A stretch of DNA of 36,977 nt, taken from assembly GCA_035319185.1 (NCBI GenBank), contig DATHDF010000045.1:1-36977 (forward strand). The letters are read 5' to 3'. The DNA comes from Fen-1308 sp035319185. Its GTDB lineage: Bacteria > Nitrospirota > Thermodesulfovibrionia > Thermodesulfovibrionales > Dissulfurispiraceae. Under the pieces are notes generated by a model. It saw only the letters and a list, made by a program, of their open reading frames with translations. It searched no databases and was not told the origin of the DNA. Position numbers and translations under genes: made by a program. Positions 1 through 9,317 of the stretch are shown one piece after another. Numbering within the stretch: the first letter of the stretch is position 1; each line of letters starts with the position of its first letter.

Positions 1-903
1 AACAGAAAAGCCGCCGATGCATACCGCCCCTGCAAGCGCTCCGAATAATATCTGCGGCCTCCTGCCGTGACGGTCAGAAAACTTTCCCATTACAGGTTTT
101 GTAAGCGCAAGAGTTATGACCTGCGATGAGAGGAACATTCCGACTTCGTACGCGCTCAGGCCTGCCTCTATAGAATAGAGAGGGAGAAAAGTTTCGAATG
201 TACCGTAGGCGAACAGTATTGCAGCCTCGACCCCGCTGGTAATCACTATAGTGCGGCTGGAGATGACTACCCTGAATATGTCAGCCGTTTCCTTCCATGT
301 CCTTTTCTGCTGCGACCCGCCTGTCCCGGCGGGAATCCTGACGGCGAAAAAAAGCGTTACGAAACCGGCTGCCGCGCACACCGCATATACAACTTTAAAT
401 GGCAAGTCAGGATTGAATGAGAGGGCGCCGATTATGCTGCCCCCTGCCATCGGCGCGACGAACCTGCCCAGCAGCGTGGAAGTCGAAAACCAACCCATCT
501 TCTCGCCTCGCTCTGCCGCAAAGAGGTCCGAAACCAGCGCCATAGCCACAGGCAGGAATATGGCCGTTGCAAAACCGTGATATAGCCTGACAACCGCAAG
601 CTGCGCGATGTCAGAAACGAACAGGTAGAGCACCGGTGCGGATGAGAATACGACTGCCGAGAAAACAAGCATTCTCCTTTTTCCGACCCTGTCGGCCATG
701 ATGCCGGCTGGAATACTCGCAATCACACCGGTAAATGCCGACACAGCCGCGATCAGCCCGATCCCGGAAGGCCCGGCGCCCAGATGCGCAGCGAACAGAG
801 GCAGCACCGGGCTCTTCGATATGGTCGAGCTGAAGATCGCCAGAAATCCCGTTGCGCAGAGAATCCTAAAAGGTGTCATCAATATAGTACTTTTTCCGGC
901 CAT
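1..903 (-). CDS. MFS transporter, 3' end beyond window
   Basis: The reading frame runs left off the window edge, so only about the first 300 residues are visible. It is a hydrophobic protein with repeated membrane segments. The loop after the second segment carries the major facilitator signature (GIMADRVGKRRM), and a second copy of the half-signature (GKFSDRHGRRPQ) appears near the window edge. These two basic loops are typical of 12-segment drug or sugar exporters of the inner membrane. The start is uncertain: ATG at 903 and an in-frame ATG at 879 are both possible and neither has a good Shine-Dalgarno. It lies 42 bp downstream of the HD-domain gene on the same strand and may be cotranscribed with it. 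The substrate cannot be told from sequence; an efflux role is a guess from family size. Confidence 0.85.
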   Translation of the reverse strand, partial: MAGKSTILMTPFRILCATGFLAIFSSTISKSPVLPLFAAHLGAGPSGIGLIAAVSAFTGVIASIPAGIMADRVGKRRMLVFSAVVFSSAPVLYLFVSDIAQLAVVRLYHGFATAIFLPVAMALVSDLFAAERGEKMGWFSTSTLLGRFVAPMAGGSIIGALSFNPDLPFKVVYAVCAAAGFVTLFFAVRIPAGTGGSQQKRTWKETADIFRVVISSRTIVITSGVEAAILFAYGTFETFLPLYSIEAGLSAYEVGMFLSSQVITLALTKPVMGKFSDRHGRRPQILFGALAGAVCIGGFSV

Positions 904-945
904 ATTGGATTTATGAGAGCATACCTAACCAACCCTTGATCAACC

Positions 946-1797
946 TTACACATTCGCAGCGATATGCGACTGGATTTCGCGGTGATAGCCGAGATATCTC
1001 TCATACGTCGGCTGATTTTTGTAATATTTCGGCACATCGCGGATAAACTCCTCGAAGCGCGCTTCAGCTTCAGCTTCGGAAGCAATTTGCACTACGCCGT
1101 CGGTGATGATATCAACAAGGCGGTCCGCATAAATGATGATCTTCTCCTCAAGCGAGTTAAGCGCATAATCCTTTACCGGCAGGCCCAGTTCCTTTGCCTC
1201 ATCCTCTGTCATGCCTCCCCGGATATGCTTTTCCATGACATCAGTGAGAGACTTCGGAAGCCCCAGGGCAGTTCCGAGCTCTGCCCCGATTTTGCCATGG
1301 TCCATGTCATGGGATTTAGCCTTGCCAAGATCATGGAAGAAAGCCCCCCTTCCGACAAGCTCCAGGTCAAGACGCACCCCTGTGCGCTGTGCGATTTCCA
1401 CTGCCTTTTGCGAAACCTTTATACAGTGGGAAATGTCTGCAGCTGAAACACCCGCATTCCTCATGATGTCGATATCGGCCTGCTGAACCGTGTAGTTCAA
1501 CGCACTCCCCTTTTTGACGCCGAAGTAGGCGAGGATATCTCCTGTCATCTTCCCGACATCGTGCTGAAGGTGTTCGAACTTTGCAGCCACATCGTCGTGA
1601 ATATGCTGCAAATATTCATTCAGCCCCTCGGCGCCGTACTTTTTTTCAATACGTCTGCCGAAGACAAAAATCCTGGTGATGTCATGGCGCTCGGCTTTTA
1701 TCTTTGAATCAGCATCGTCTATCCAGGTGTGTAGTTCCCTGTAATCTTTGCCGGTGCGCTGCCGGCTTGTTGCAACATGTTTTTCGATAGGTGGCAT
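946..1797 (-). CDS. HD-domain phosphohydrolase
   Basis: A 283-residue soluble protein with an HD superfamily metal-dependent phosphohydrolase domain in its middle. Visible metal-ligand candidates are H124, the HD pair H155-D156 (motif FFHDLGK), H167, H191 (EKHIRGG) and D225 (YADRLVD). This order fits the HDIG-type HD domain that hydrolyses phosphate esters or nucleotides. The first 110 residues are charged and helical and were not recognised; they may be a partner or substrate module. The ATG at 1797 follows AAGGAG with good spacing, and a TTGACA-17-TACATT promoter lies just upstream. The MFS gene follows on the same strand. The substrate is unknown. Nothing in the sequence singles out cyclic-di-GMP, and the GYP extension of c-di-GMP phosphodiesterases was not seen. 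Confidence 0.85.
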   Translation of the reverse strand: MPPIEKHVATSRQRTGKDYRELHTWIDDADSKIKAERHDITRIFVFGRRIEKKYGAEGLNEYLQHIHDDVAAKFEHLQHDVGKMTGDILAYFGVKKGSALNYTVQQADIDIMRNAGVSAADISHCIKVSQKAVEIAQRTGVRLDLELVGRGAFFHDLGKAKSHDMDHGKIGAELGTALGLPKSLTDVMEKHIRGGMTEDEAKELGLPVKDYALNSLEEKIIIYADRLVDIITDGVVQIASEAEAEARFEEFIRDVPKYYKNQPTYERYLGYHREIQSHIAANV

Positions 1798-1843
1798 GGC
1801 AGTTCTCCTTATTGGAATTTGATTGATTGTATCTTATGTTTCA

Positions 1844-1872
1844 AATGTAACACTTATTACATATTTTGTCAA
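1844..1872 (-). promoter_or_regulatory. Sigma-70-type promoter for the HD-domain gene
   Basis: Reading leftward there is a perfect -35 TTGACA (1872-1867), a 17 bp spacer and a -10 TACATT (1849-1844), about 46 bp before the ATG at 1797. The surrounding DNA is AT-rich. Confidence 0.65.
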
Positions 1873-1905
1873 TATCCCGAAATTGGTGTCGGCATCATCC
1901 CGGTA

Positions 1906-1934
1906 TTGTGCACAGACCCTCCCTCGGATAAAAT
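1906..1934 (+). promoter_or_regulatory. Probable promoter for the DUF4197 gene
   Basis: TTGTGC (1906-1911), a 17 bp spacer and TAAAAT (1929-1934) lie about 50 bp before the ATG at 1983. The spacing is ideal and the -35 box is partial. Confidence 0.5.
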
Positions 1935-1982
1935 AGAGTTGAAGCTGCGACGATACAATTATTGAACACGGAGGATTTCAAG

Positions 1983-2711
1983 ATGACAAAGACTGTTGCC
2001 TCTTTTATCGCTTTCATTTTGCTGTTTTCATTTCAGGCCTCTGCAGGATTGCTGGACGATGCACTGAAGGCCGTCGAGAAGTCCCCTGCAAAATCTTTGC
2101 AGAAAGGGCCGGACGACAAGACCACCGCATCAGGCCTCAAAGAAGCGCTTGATATCGGCGCCAGGAATGCAGTTAAGGAAGTTTCAAAAACGGACGGCTA
2201 TTTCAGCAACCAGGCTATAAAGATATTGCTGCCTGAAAAGATACGGAAGGCGGGCGACCTCCTCAGCACGGTCGGCTATAAAAAAGAGGTTGACGACTTC
2301 GTACTGAGCATGAACCGAGCGGCAGAGAAGGCTGCGCCAAAGGCGGCCCCCATTTTCGCCGATGCCATTAAGCACATGACATTCGATGATGCACAAAAGA
2401 TTCTAAGGGGAGGAAACACTGCTGCTACCGATTTTTTCAAGGAGAAAACCAGGACCAAGCTATTTGAGGAATTCAAGCCTGTAGTTACCGGAAGCATGGA
2501 CAAAGTGGGCGTTGCGCAGTCTTACAAAAAAATGACTGCCGGATATAGCAACATACCTTTCATGAAAAAAGAGGATATAGACCTCGACAATTACGTCACA
2601 AACAAATCTCTTGACGGGTTATTTGTTATGGTGGGGCAAGAAGAACAGAAGATCAGGACCGATCCGGCTGCCCGGGTAACCGATCTTCTGAAGAAAGTAT
2701 TCGGAAAGTAA
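1983..2711 (+). CDS. DUF4197 family exported protein
   Basis: The ATG at 1983 follows GGAGG by 8 bases; an earlier in-frame TTG has no ribosome-binding site. The 242-residue product begins with a lysine followed by a hydrophobic stretch ending in QASA, a typical Sec signal peptide, so the mature protein should start near GLLDDAL and be periplasmic. The rest matches the pattern of the DUF4197 family: an N-terminal GLLDDALK segment, a central ALDIGARNAVKEVSK helix, LPEKIRKAG, and a C-terminal LDGLF.MVGQEEQKIR..P segment before a short basic tail. The family has no assigned function. The gene stands alone, convergent with the next gene, behind its own promoter. Family membership is fairly sure; a role in the envelope is inference from the signal peptide only. 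Confidence 0.85.
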   Translation: MTKTVASFIAFILLFSFQASAGLLDDALKAVEKSPAKSLQKGPDDKTTASGLKEALDIGARNAVKEVSKTDGYFSNQAIKILLPEKIRKAGDLLSTVGYKKEVDDFVLSMNRAAEKAAPKAAPIFADAIKHMTFDDAQKILRGGNTAATDFFKEKTRTKLFEEFKPVVTGSMDKVGVAQSYKKMTAGYSNIPFMKKEDIDLDNYVTNKSLDGLFVMVGQEEQKIRTDPAARVTDLLKKVFGK

Positions 2712-2738
2712 GGCAAGTCATCAGTAAACAAAGCACAC

Positions 2739-2770
2739 GCATCTGCCTTGCGGAAAGTGCCGGCAGATGC
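2739..2770. terminator. Inverted repeat between convergent genes
   Basis: GCATCTGCC (2739-2747) and GGCAGATGC (2762-2770) form a perfect 9 bp stem with a 14-base loop, between a rightward gene ending at 2711 and a leftward gene ending at 2781. There is no U-tract, so it is at most a weak bidirectional terminator or an RNA 3'-end stabiliser. Confidence 0.4.
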
Positions 2771-2780
2771 ATGACCCGTT

Positions 2781-3137
2781 TCAGACGGTGTACTCGCCCG
2801 ATTTTATAAGTACGGATTCCCGCAGCGGCAATATGTGGAAATACATCCAGGCCTCCACCGTGTTGCCGTCCGCAAGCTTTACAGGCACCAGATCACGTTT
2901 ATTTATACGCGGATGGCCCTCAGCACGGTCAACAAGGGCCAGCTGCTCGTCCGACAGGACATAGACTTCTCCCTTAATCTTTGTCTCTGGCAGCTTCGTG
3001 ACCACCGGCTTGCCCTTGATAAGGTAAAGTGCATAGTCCAGTTCAGTCTCTGCGGCCCCCAGGGAAATGGCTCCGGATATTAGATTGCTGTTGCGGCCGC
3101 CCTGCCGAAGCAGGCCGTGCGCGAATAGATAAGGCAT
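2781..3137 (-). CDS. Gamma-glutamylcyclotransferase-like (AIG2) protein
   Basis: A 118-residue protein of the gamma-glutamylcyclotransferase-like fold. It begins with YLFAHGLL, corresponding to the glycine-rich YG.L substrate loop of the family. It carries RAEGHP, where the Glu-Gly-x-Pro element matches the conserved EGxP strand and the proposed acid/base Glu. The start was moved to the ATG at 3137 because GAGGAGG lies 7-9 bases upstream; a longer frame exists to 3164 without a ribosome-binding site. It follows purL on the same strand by 31 bp and is probably cotranscribed. Family members release 5-oxoproline from gamma-glutamyl compounds or cleave gamma-glutamylamines, but many are uncharacterised. 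In the substrate loop His replaces the usual Tyr, so the exact activity is open. Confidence 0.75.
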   Translation of the reverse strand: MPYLFAHGLLRQGGRNSNLISGAISLGAAETELDYALYLIKGKPVVTKLPETKIKGEVYVLSDEQLALVDRAEGHPRINKRDLVPVKLADGNTVEAWMYFHILPLRESVLIKSGEYTV

Positions 3138-3168
3138 TTGATGTTCCTCCTCAGTTTGAAACAATATA

Positions 3169-6100
3169 TCATTCCTGGCCGTCGCACCATTCCCTGGCGT
3201 TCTGAAACGGCTTTAGCCACGGCGAAACGGGCAGCGCCTTTTTCATCTCTTCCGGCATCCACGCCCAGTTCCATTTACGGCAGGTTCGCTCAGGGTGCGG
3301 CATTATCGCAAGGTGGCGTCCGTCAGGCGAACAGAGCGCCGCTATGCCCTGCGGAGAACCGTTAGGATTAAAAGGATAAGTCTCCGTGGCGATCCCGAGG
3401 TCGTCGACAAAGCGCACCGGCGCCAACCCTTTTGACAGGACATCTTTCATTATGCCGCTGTCGGGGAAATACGCGCGCCCTTCTCCATGAGATACCCACA
3501 CGCCGAGCACCGAGCCTTCCATCCCCTTGAGCATTATCGCCGGGCTCATATCGATCCTGACAGTGGAGAACCTCGATTCAAAGCGTCCCGACAGGTTATG
3601 AACAAATCGCGGCTGCAATTCATCGGCAATGCCCCTCCACGGCACCCATCCCAGAAGGGCCATGAGCTGGCAGCCGTTGCATATGCCGATACTAAAGGAA
3701 TCCTGACGATGATAAAAAGCTTCGAATTGTTCAGATAAGGCCCTGTTGAAGCGGATCGTGCCGGCCCATCCCTTCGCTGAGTCCATGACGTCGGCATAGC
3801 TGAATCCCCCGACCATCGCGATACCCTTGAACCTGTCGAGCGTAATGGCGCCGGCCATAAGGTCGGTCATGGTCACATCATACGGCACAAACCCGGCGCT
3901 GTAAAATGCCGCGGCCATTTCGCGATCGCTGTTACTGCCCTCCTCGCGGACGATTGCGACAAGCGGTTTTGCATCTCTTGTCATAATTATCTCAGAGGTG
4001 TGAGCAGCATCGAAAGATACCTTATATGCAGGACCGGGGCGGTCGTAAATAGCATCCCTCTCCTGAAGCACACAGTCCGGGTTAGCCTGAAGCAGATCGA
4101 GCCTGTGGCTGGTTTCTTCCCATATGGCCCTGAGGACCCGCATATCTTCATCGAGAACGGTCTCCGCTCCGTTTTTGATAACTATTCTCTTTTCAGTTGT
4201 AGTAACACCGATAACCGCAATCGGAACATTAAACTCCTTAAATGTCCTGAATATCTCCTGCTCATTTTCAGCGGAATATTCTGCTACCAGGCCAAGCTCC
4301 TCAGCAAAAAGTATAGACATCGCATCCACGCCATGTCGCTGAGGCAGAGTTACGTCAAGGCCGCAGTTGCCCGCAAAGGCCATCTCCAGGAGCGTGGTGA
4401 CAAGCCCGCCGTCGCTGCGGTCATGGCCGGCCAGAAGCAGCCCCCTGCTAATAAGCTCCTGGATCGCGCCGAAAGCCCTCTTAAGGAGGGCCGGATCTTC
4501 TACGTCAGGAGAGACATTGCCGACCTGGGCAAAGCACTGCGCAAGCGCCGATCCACCCGTCCGGTAAAACCCCGCGCCAAGGTCGATATAGAATATCTTG
4601 CTGGCACCCGGCTTCTTTATGTCGGGAGTCACAACACTGGTTATATCAGGGCAGCCTGCGTACGCCGATATCACGAGTGTTCCCGGCGACTTGACTACCT
4701 CCTGCTCACCTGACCGTCCAGTCACTCGCGCTGCCATCGAAAGGCTGTCTTTGCCGCCGTCCACTGCGATCCCGAGCTCTATCATCATCTCGCCCATGGC
4801 CGCAGCCGCGTCATATAACATCACCCCCTCTCCAGGCAGCTTGGGCGCCCACATCCAGTTGCCGGAACAGCGTATATCTTCGATGGCCGTAATACCGGCC
4901 CACACAATGTTGGTCAGGGCCTCTCCCACGCTGAGGCGGGCCATGGCAGCCGGATCTATGAGTCCCTTGACCGGCTGCTCTCCGATGGCAATGGCCGCCC
5001 CGGCAAGCTCCAGATGGCCTTGGGCGACCACCGCCACATCAGCAACGGTAAGCTGCAAAGGCCCGGCGCACTGCTGCCGGGCGATCAGTCCAGTTACTGA
5101 ACGGTCCACCTTGTTCGTCAGAAATCTCTTGGAGCCCACAGAAACCAGCCTGAGCACCCTTTCCAGCGCCTCCCGCACCGTCAGGCCAGGCGGCAGTTGA
5201 AGGGGCTCATGCAAGAGCGTCCGGCGATCAAGCTGAAAGGTCTTCCTTGGCATTTCTCCCAGTACCTTTGCGAGGTCCAGGCATACCGGATTTTCTATTC
5301 CGCCTTCGGCCCTCGAATCAAACAGAACAATACGCCCATCCCCGACTATTTCGCCGATAACAGCAAAGGGGACCTTCTCGCGCTCGCAGAAGTTCCGGAA
5401 TAACGGCTCCCCTTCCCTATAGATCAGAAGGGCGTCCTGCTCCTGGTACTCGGCGCCCCAAATCTCAAGGACGGAAAGAGTAGCATCTCCCAGTTGTATT
5501 GCCCTGAGGTCGATCCGGGCGCCCGCCGGATATATGATCTCCTTGACAACATTGCAGTTGCCGCCGGCCCCCTGATCGTGAATGCTCGTTATGGGATTAT
5601 CCGACCCCAGCTCGACGCAGGCCCTTATAACGCGGTTAAGCTTCTGCTCCATTTCCGCATCGCCCCGCTGGACCGCGTTGAAGTCGAGTTCCTCAACATT
5701 CTCCCCCTGGATCATGCTCGACGCCGCCCCACCGCCCATGCCTATCCTGTATGCCGGTCCGCCGATCTTTACCACGACCATTCCGGGTGCGGGCGCCTGC
5801 TTTTCCACATGAAGGCTGTCTATCCGCCCCACACCGCCTGTAAACATTATTGGCTTGATCCATTCACGCCGCTCGCCGTCAGGCAGGGTGAGCCCAAATG
5901 AGCGCGTAAATCCCTGTATAAGGGGCTCTCCGAATTTGTTGCCGTAATCCGACGCGCCGTTGCTGGCGTCTATTTCGATCTGCAGGGGCGAGGCCAGGTT
6001 AGAAGGATATTGATAGCCCTTATCTTCCCATGGAAGGTCATAACCCGGGATATTCAGGTTGCCGACACAATATGCTGCCGTGCCCGCGACCACATGGCTT

Positions 6101-7137
6101 CCCCTGCCCGTGGCATGCACATCGCGGATACGGCCTCCGGTGCCGGTCTCGGCCCCAGGGAACGGCGCTACCCCCGAAGGGAAATTGTGGGTTTCCGCCG
6201 TGAAGATAATATGGTCGGTCCCATCTTTCTCGATCATGGCCGACGGCAACCCCGGCATCAACGGTGCAAGCATTTTGACGGCAAATCCCCTGATCGCGCT
6301 CGAATTATCCTTGAAGGCAATGATGCTGTTGTTAGGGTTCCGCTTGTAGGGCTCCTTGACGATCTGCATCAAGGTCCTGTCGGCCTCGACCCCGTCGATT
6401 ACAAGCCTCCCGCCGAAGAACCAGTGGCGCGAGTGCTCGCTGTTCGACTGGCTCAGGTCGAAGCATTCCACATCGGTAGGGTTTCTCCCGATATCGTTGA
6501 CAAACAGGTTGTAATAGTAATCTATGTCCCACTCGTCGAGGCCCAGCCCCATGGCGCGGTTTATCTCGGCAAGCGCGGCCTTTCCCTTCTCCATAAGGGG
6601 GACCACCTGAGGGGGTTTAGGGACAATGCCCGTATCGAAACTATTAAGCGGCTCCCGATAAACGCACTCTGTCATCCGGTCATGGACCAGGTCGAGAAAG
6701 GACTTGAGAAGTGAACCGTCGAAAGACACAGTCGATGCGCCGACGAGCAGATAACGCCTGGAGCGCTCAATACGGGATATTTTATGAAGCCCGCACGCGT
6801 AACATATGGATACGGCATTTGTAGACCAGGCCGTTGAAAAGTTCATCCTGGGACCCACTTCTATGAGCTTCGAGCCGGTTCCGGCCTCTTGCGGCATCTC
6901 AAGAAAACTCTTATCTGAAAACCTGTCTGGTTCGAACGTCTCAGCCAGCAGCCACCTCAGCCTTTCCCTTTCGGCGTCATCGAGGGGCGAGACAGTCTCT
7001 ATGTTGAAGCAAAACTCCGTCTCAATGTCTGCGATTTGTGGGCCGACGACCGACCGAACCCGTCCAAGAAGAACATTCTTTTTATAATCGGAAAGCGCCG
7101 GCGTGCGGTAGAGATGCAGCAACTGTTCCCGTGGCAT
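3169..7137 (-). CDS. purL: Phosphoribosylformylglycinamidine synthase, single-chain
   Basis: A 1322-residue fused FGAM synthase, the fourth step of purine synthesis: FGAR, glutamine and ATP give FGAM, glutamate and ADP. Length and domain order match the large form known from Escherichia coli and eukaryotes, not the three-subunit PurS/PurQ/PurL form. An N-terminal PurS-like region is followed by two AIR-synthase-type halves (HNFPSGVAPFPGAETGTGG in the first) and a C-terminal class I glutaminase domain. The glutaminase triad is visible as Cys about 1153 (GICNGCQ), His 1281 and Glu 1283 (PHPERT). The ATG at 7137 follows AAGGAG. The gene is intact, with no frameshift. It leads a short leftward operon with the gamma-glutamylcyclotransferase-like gene. 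No other purine gene is nearby. The product is cytoplasmic. Confidence 0.97.
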   Translation of the reverse strand: MPREQLLHLYRTPALSDYKKNVLLGRVRSVVGPQIADIETEFCFNIETVSPLDDAERERLRWLLAETFEPDRFSDKSFLEMPQEAGTGSKLIEVGPRMNFSTAWSTNAVSICYACGLHKISRIERSRRYLLVGASTVSFDGSLLKSFLDLVHDRMTECVYREPLNSFDTGIVPKPPQVVPLMEKGKAALAEINRAMGLGLDEWDIDYYYNLFVNDIGRNPTDVECFDLSQSNSEHSRHWFFGGRLVIDGVEADRTLMQIVKEPYKRNPNNSIIAFKDNSSAIRGFAVKMLAPLMPGLPSAMIEKDGTDHIIFTAETHNFPSGVAPFPGAETGTGGRIRDVHATGRGSHVVAGTAAYCVGNLNIPGYDLPWEDKGYQYPSNLASPLQIEIDASNGASDYGNKFGEPLIQGFTRSFGLTLPDGERREWIKPIMFTGGVGRIDSLHVEKQAPAPGMVVVKIGGPAYRIGMGGGAASSMIQGENVEELDFNAVQRGDAEMEQKLNRVIRACVELGSDNPITSIHDQGAGGNCNVVKEIIYPAGARIDLRAIQLGDATLSVLEIWGAEYQEQDALLIYREGEPLFRNFCEREKVPFAVIGEIVGDGRIVLFDSRAEGGIENPVCLDLAKVLGEMPRKTFQLDRRTLLHEPLQLPPGLTVREALERVLRLVSVGSKRFLTNKVDRSVTGLIARQQCAGPLQLTVADVAVVAQGHLELAGAAIAIGEQPVKGLIDPAAMARLSVGEALTNIVWAGITAIEDIRCSGNWMWAPKLPGEGVMLYDAAAAMGEMMIELGIAVDGGKDSLSMAARVTGRSGEQEVVKSPGTLVISAYAGCPDITSVVTPDIKKPGASKIFYIDLGAGFYRTGGSALAQCFAQVGNVSPDVEDPALLKRAFGAIQELISRGLLLAGHDRSDGGLVTTLLEMAFAGNCGLDVTLPQRHGVDAMSILFAEELGLVAEYSAENEQEIFRTFKEFNVPIAVIGVTTTEKRIVIKNGAETVLDEDMRVLRAIWEETSHRLDLLQANPDCVLQERDAIYDRPGPAYKVSFDAAHTSEIIMTRDAKPLVAIVREEGSNSDREMAAAFYSAGFVPYDVTMTDLMAGAITLDRFKGIAMVGGFSYADVMDSAKGWAGTIRFNRALSEQFEAFYHRQDSFSIGICNGCQLMALLGWVPWRGIADELQPRFVHNLSGRFESRFSTVRIDMSPAIMLKGMEGSVLGVWVSHGEGRAYFPDSGIMKDVLSKGLAPVRFVDDLGIATETYPFNPNGSPQGIAALCSPDGRHLAIMPHPERTCRKWNWAWMPEEMKKALPVSPWLKPFQNAREWCDGQE

Positions 7138-7164
7138 GACTGCTCCTTTTGGATAATGTGTTTA

Positions 7165-7173
7165 ATTTTAGCA
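7165..7173 (-). promoter_or_regulatory. Possible extended -10 for purL
   Basis: Reading leftward, TGC-TAAAAT (7173-7165) has the TGn extended -10 form, about 28 bp before the purL ATG. No good -35 was found. A CATGCAGACATGCAT segment with mirrored TGCA units lies just upstream and could be an operator, but it does not match the known PurR box. Confidence 0.35.
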
Positions 7174-7299
7174 TAGAACCCATGCAGACATGCATCCGCA
7201 GCTTTGAGGCGTTATAATGTATGTTAGAATAAAGCGCGCCGCTTGGCGGTCCCGCTGATAAGCCGCACGGACCCCGGCGCTAGCCCATAAAATCGACAT

Positions 7300-9219
7300 A
7301 TGGAAATACGTTTAATATCCGGCGAAATCATCAAGCTGCGAAAAGATGACAGCATCTTTACCGCACTCAAGGATGCCGGCATATATCTGGTGGCCTCATG
7401 CGGCGGCAAGGGGACCTGCGGCAAATGCAAAGTAGCCATACTCGAAGGCAACTTTGAGACGGACACGTACGGCAAGCTGACAGTCGACGAAAAGAAAGCC
7501 GGGATTGTGCTTGCGTGTCAGACATATCCCATCGACGATCTGCTGGTTTCTATCCCCAAGGAATCGCGCCTGGTCATGGGCGACAAGATTGCGGTATCAA
7601 AGACAAAGAACCTCGTCGACCATCTGAGATCATTCGGCGTTGCATTGAATCCGTTAGTAAAAACCATATCGATCGACCTTCCGCCGCCGAATATTACCGA
7701 CAATATTAGCGACCTGGACAGATTGAGAAGGGCGCTGGCTGAATACGGTCTTGATTCGATGGGCTTCCGCCACGGCTTCATAGCAGCCATGGGCAAAATA
7801 ATGAGAGAAGCCGACTGGAAGGTGGCCCTTGCATATGTCGAAGACCCCGTCGACGGTCGGGAAGCCGTTGCAGTCTACGCGCGCGACCCCGGCAGTGCAA
7901 ACTATGGGTTGGCTGTGGACATAGGGACAACAACAGTAGTCGTATATCTCGCAAACCTCACCAGCGGCGATGTAATCGACATAGGTTCTACATACAATTC
8001 CCAGATCAAATTCGGGGATGATGTAATTACAAGAATTGTGCATGCCACTGAAGGCGCCGGGTTGGAGGAACTCAGGGAAGCCGTTGTTTCAGACATCAAT
8101 ACGATTGTCAATTCAATGATCGAGCGACATTCTATCGACCGCAATATGGTTCAGGCGGTGTCGATAGCCGCCAATACTACAATGTCCCACATTTTCTGGG
8201 GCCTTGACCCCGGCTCCATCCGGGAGGAGCCGTATATACCCGAATTGAACAGCTTTCCGTTGTGGAGGGCCACTACAGCCAATCTCTCGATAAATCAGCA
8301 GGGAAGGATATACACGGTACCTTGCATAGCCAGTTACGTCGGAGGCGATATAGTCGCGGGTGTGCTTGCATCCAAAATGACGCGCAATGCGGAGCTGGCC
8401 CTTTTCATGGACATCGGCACAAACGGTGAGATAGCGATCGGCAATAATGAATGGATCATGACTGCGGCCTGCTCGGCCGGCCCATGTTTCGAGGGAAGCG
8501 GCATAAGGTGCGGCATGAGGGCCACGCCTGGCGCCATCGAATCTGTCGTGATCGACCAATCAACACTGGAGCCGTCCGTGCAAGTCATCGGCGGAGGCGG
8601 CCCTGTGGGAATCTGCGGGTCCGGCATGATAGACGCCGTGTCGGAAATGCTGCTTGCCGGTATCATAGATCAGAAGGGCAAATTTGTCGAAGGCAAATCC
8701 GACCGCATCAGGCAGGGTGAAGACGGACTCGAATATGTCATATACAGGGATGTGCGCCTTAACAGGGACATCGTACTGACTGAGGTCGATATCGAAAACC
8801 TCCTTCGGGCCAAGGCCGCCGTTTATTCGGGTATCTCTACGCTCATCACCGAGGTCGGTCTGACTATGGATGCAATCGAAAAAGTATACGTCGCCGGGGG
8901 GTTCGGCAATTACCTGAATATCCGAAAGGCAGTTCTGCTGGGCATGATACCCGACATACCGGAGGAAAAGTATGCTTTTATGGGTAACACTTCCATAACC
9001 GGCTCATACCTTTGCCTGATGTCCGACGAACTGCGGCGGGAAGCTGAGACAATAGCTTCGAAGATGACTTATGTGGAACTGTCCGTATCAAGAATGTTCA
9101 TGGATGAATACGTGTCGGCCCTTTTTTTACCCCATACCAATATGGACCTCTTTCCTACGGTTGCGGCCCGCCTCTCGTCGCTCGACCGACAGCAATCCCG
9201 CTCTGCAAGCGGTTCATGA
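7300..9219 (+). CDS. Ferredoxin-ASKHA (RACo-like) corrinoid activator
   Basis: A 639-residue fusion. Residues 1-85 form a plant-type [2Fe-2S] ferredoxin with ligands C34, C40, C43 and C73 (CGGKGTCGKC, then ACQ). After a linker, from about residue 200 onward, comes a DUF4445/ASKHA ATPase region with phosphate-binding loops (AVDIGTTTVVVYL and FMDIGTNGEIAIG) and a late AGGFGNYLN segment. This architecture is that of RACo/RamA-type proteins, which use ATP to reduce inactive Co(II) corrinoid proteins back to Co(I). No corrinoid protein or methyltransferase is visible nearby, so the partner must be elsewhere. There is no Shine-Dalgarno; a TAAAAT hexamer sits 6 bp before the ATG. The frame is closed upstream by a stop, so the start is firm. 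Assignment to the activator family is strong; the exact partner is unknown. Confidence 0.88.
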   Translation: MEIRLISGEIIKLRKDDSIFTALKDAGIYLVASCGGKGTCGKCKVAILEGNFETDTYGKLTVDEKKAGIVLACQTYPIDDLLVSIPKESRLVMGDKIAVSKTKNLVDHLRSFGVALNPLVKTISIDLPPPNITDNISDLDRLRRALAEYGLDSMGFRHGFIAAMGKIMREADWKVALAYVEDPVDGREAVAVYARDPGSANYGLAVDIGTTTVVVYLANLTSGDVIDIGSTYNSQIKFGDDVITRIVHATEGAGLEELREAVVSDINTIVNSMIERHSIDRNMVQAVSIAANTTMSHIFWGLDPGSIREEPYIPELNSFPLWRATTANLSINQQGRIYTVPCIASYVGGDIVAGVLASKMTRNAELALFMDIGTNGEIAIGNNEWIMTAACSAGPCFEGSGIRCGMRATPGAIESVVIDQSTLEPSVQVIGGGGPVGICGSGMIDAVSEMLLAGIIDQKGKFVEGKSDRIRQGEDGLEYVIYRDVRLNRDIVLTEVDIENLLRAKAAVYSGISTLITEVGLTMDAIEKVYVAGGFGNYLNIRKAVLLGMIPDIPEEKYAFMGNTSITGSYLCLMSDELRREAETIASKMTYVELSVSRMFMDEYVSALFLPHTNMDLFPTVAARLSSLDRQQSRSASGS

Positions 9220-9249
9220 CAAAATAACCTGTCTCGCGCAATCTTTTTG

Positions 9250-9278
9250 TTGCACGCGCCGAAGGTTTGTCATATAAT
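9250..9278 (+). promoter_or_regulatory. Promoter for small exported protein gene
   Basis: TTGCAC (9250-9255), a 17 bp spacer and a perfect TATAAT (9273-9278). Transcription would start near 9285, about 33 bases before the ATG at 9318. Confidence 0.6.
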
Positions 9279-9317
9279 TACTACAGTAATTCAAATCGGG
9301 CAGGAGGAAATATCTTC

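Noticed and set aside
3487..6714. Several 80-240-codon plus-strand frames.
   Set aside because: All are antisense to the intact purL gene and show no ribosome-binding sites or family motifs.
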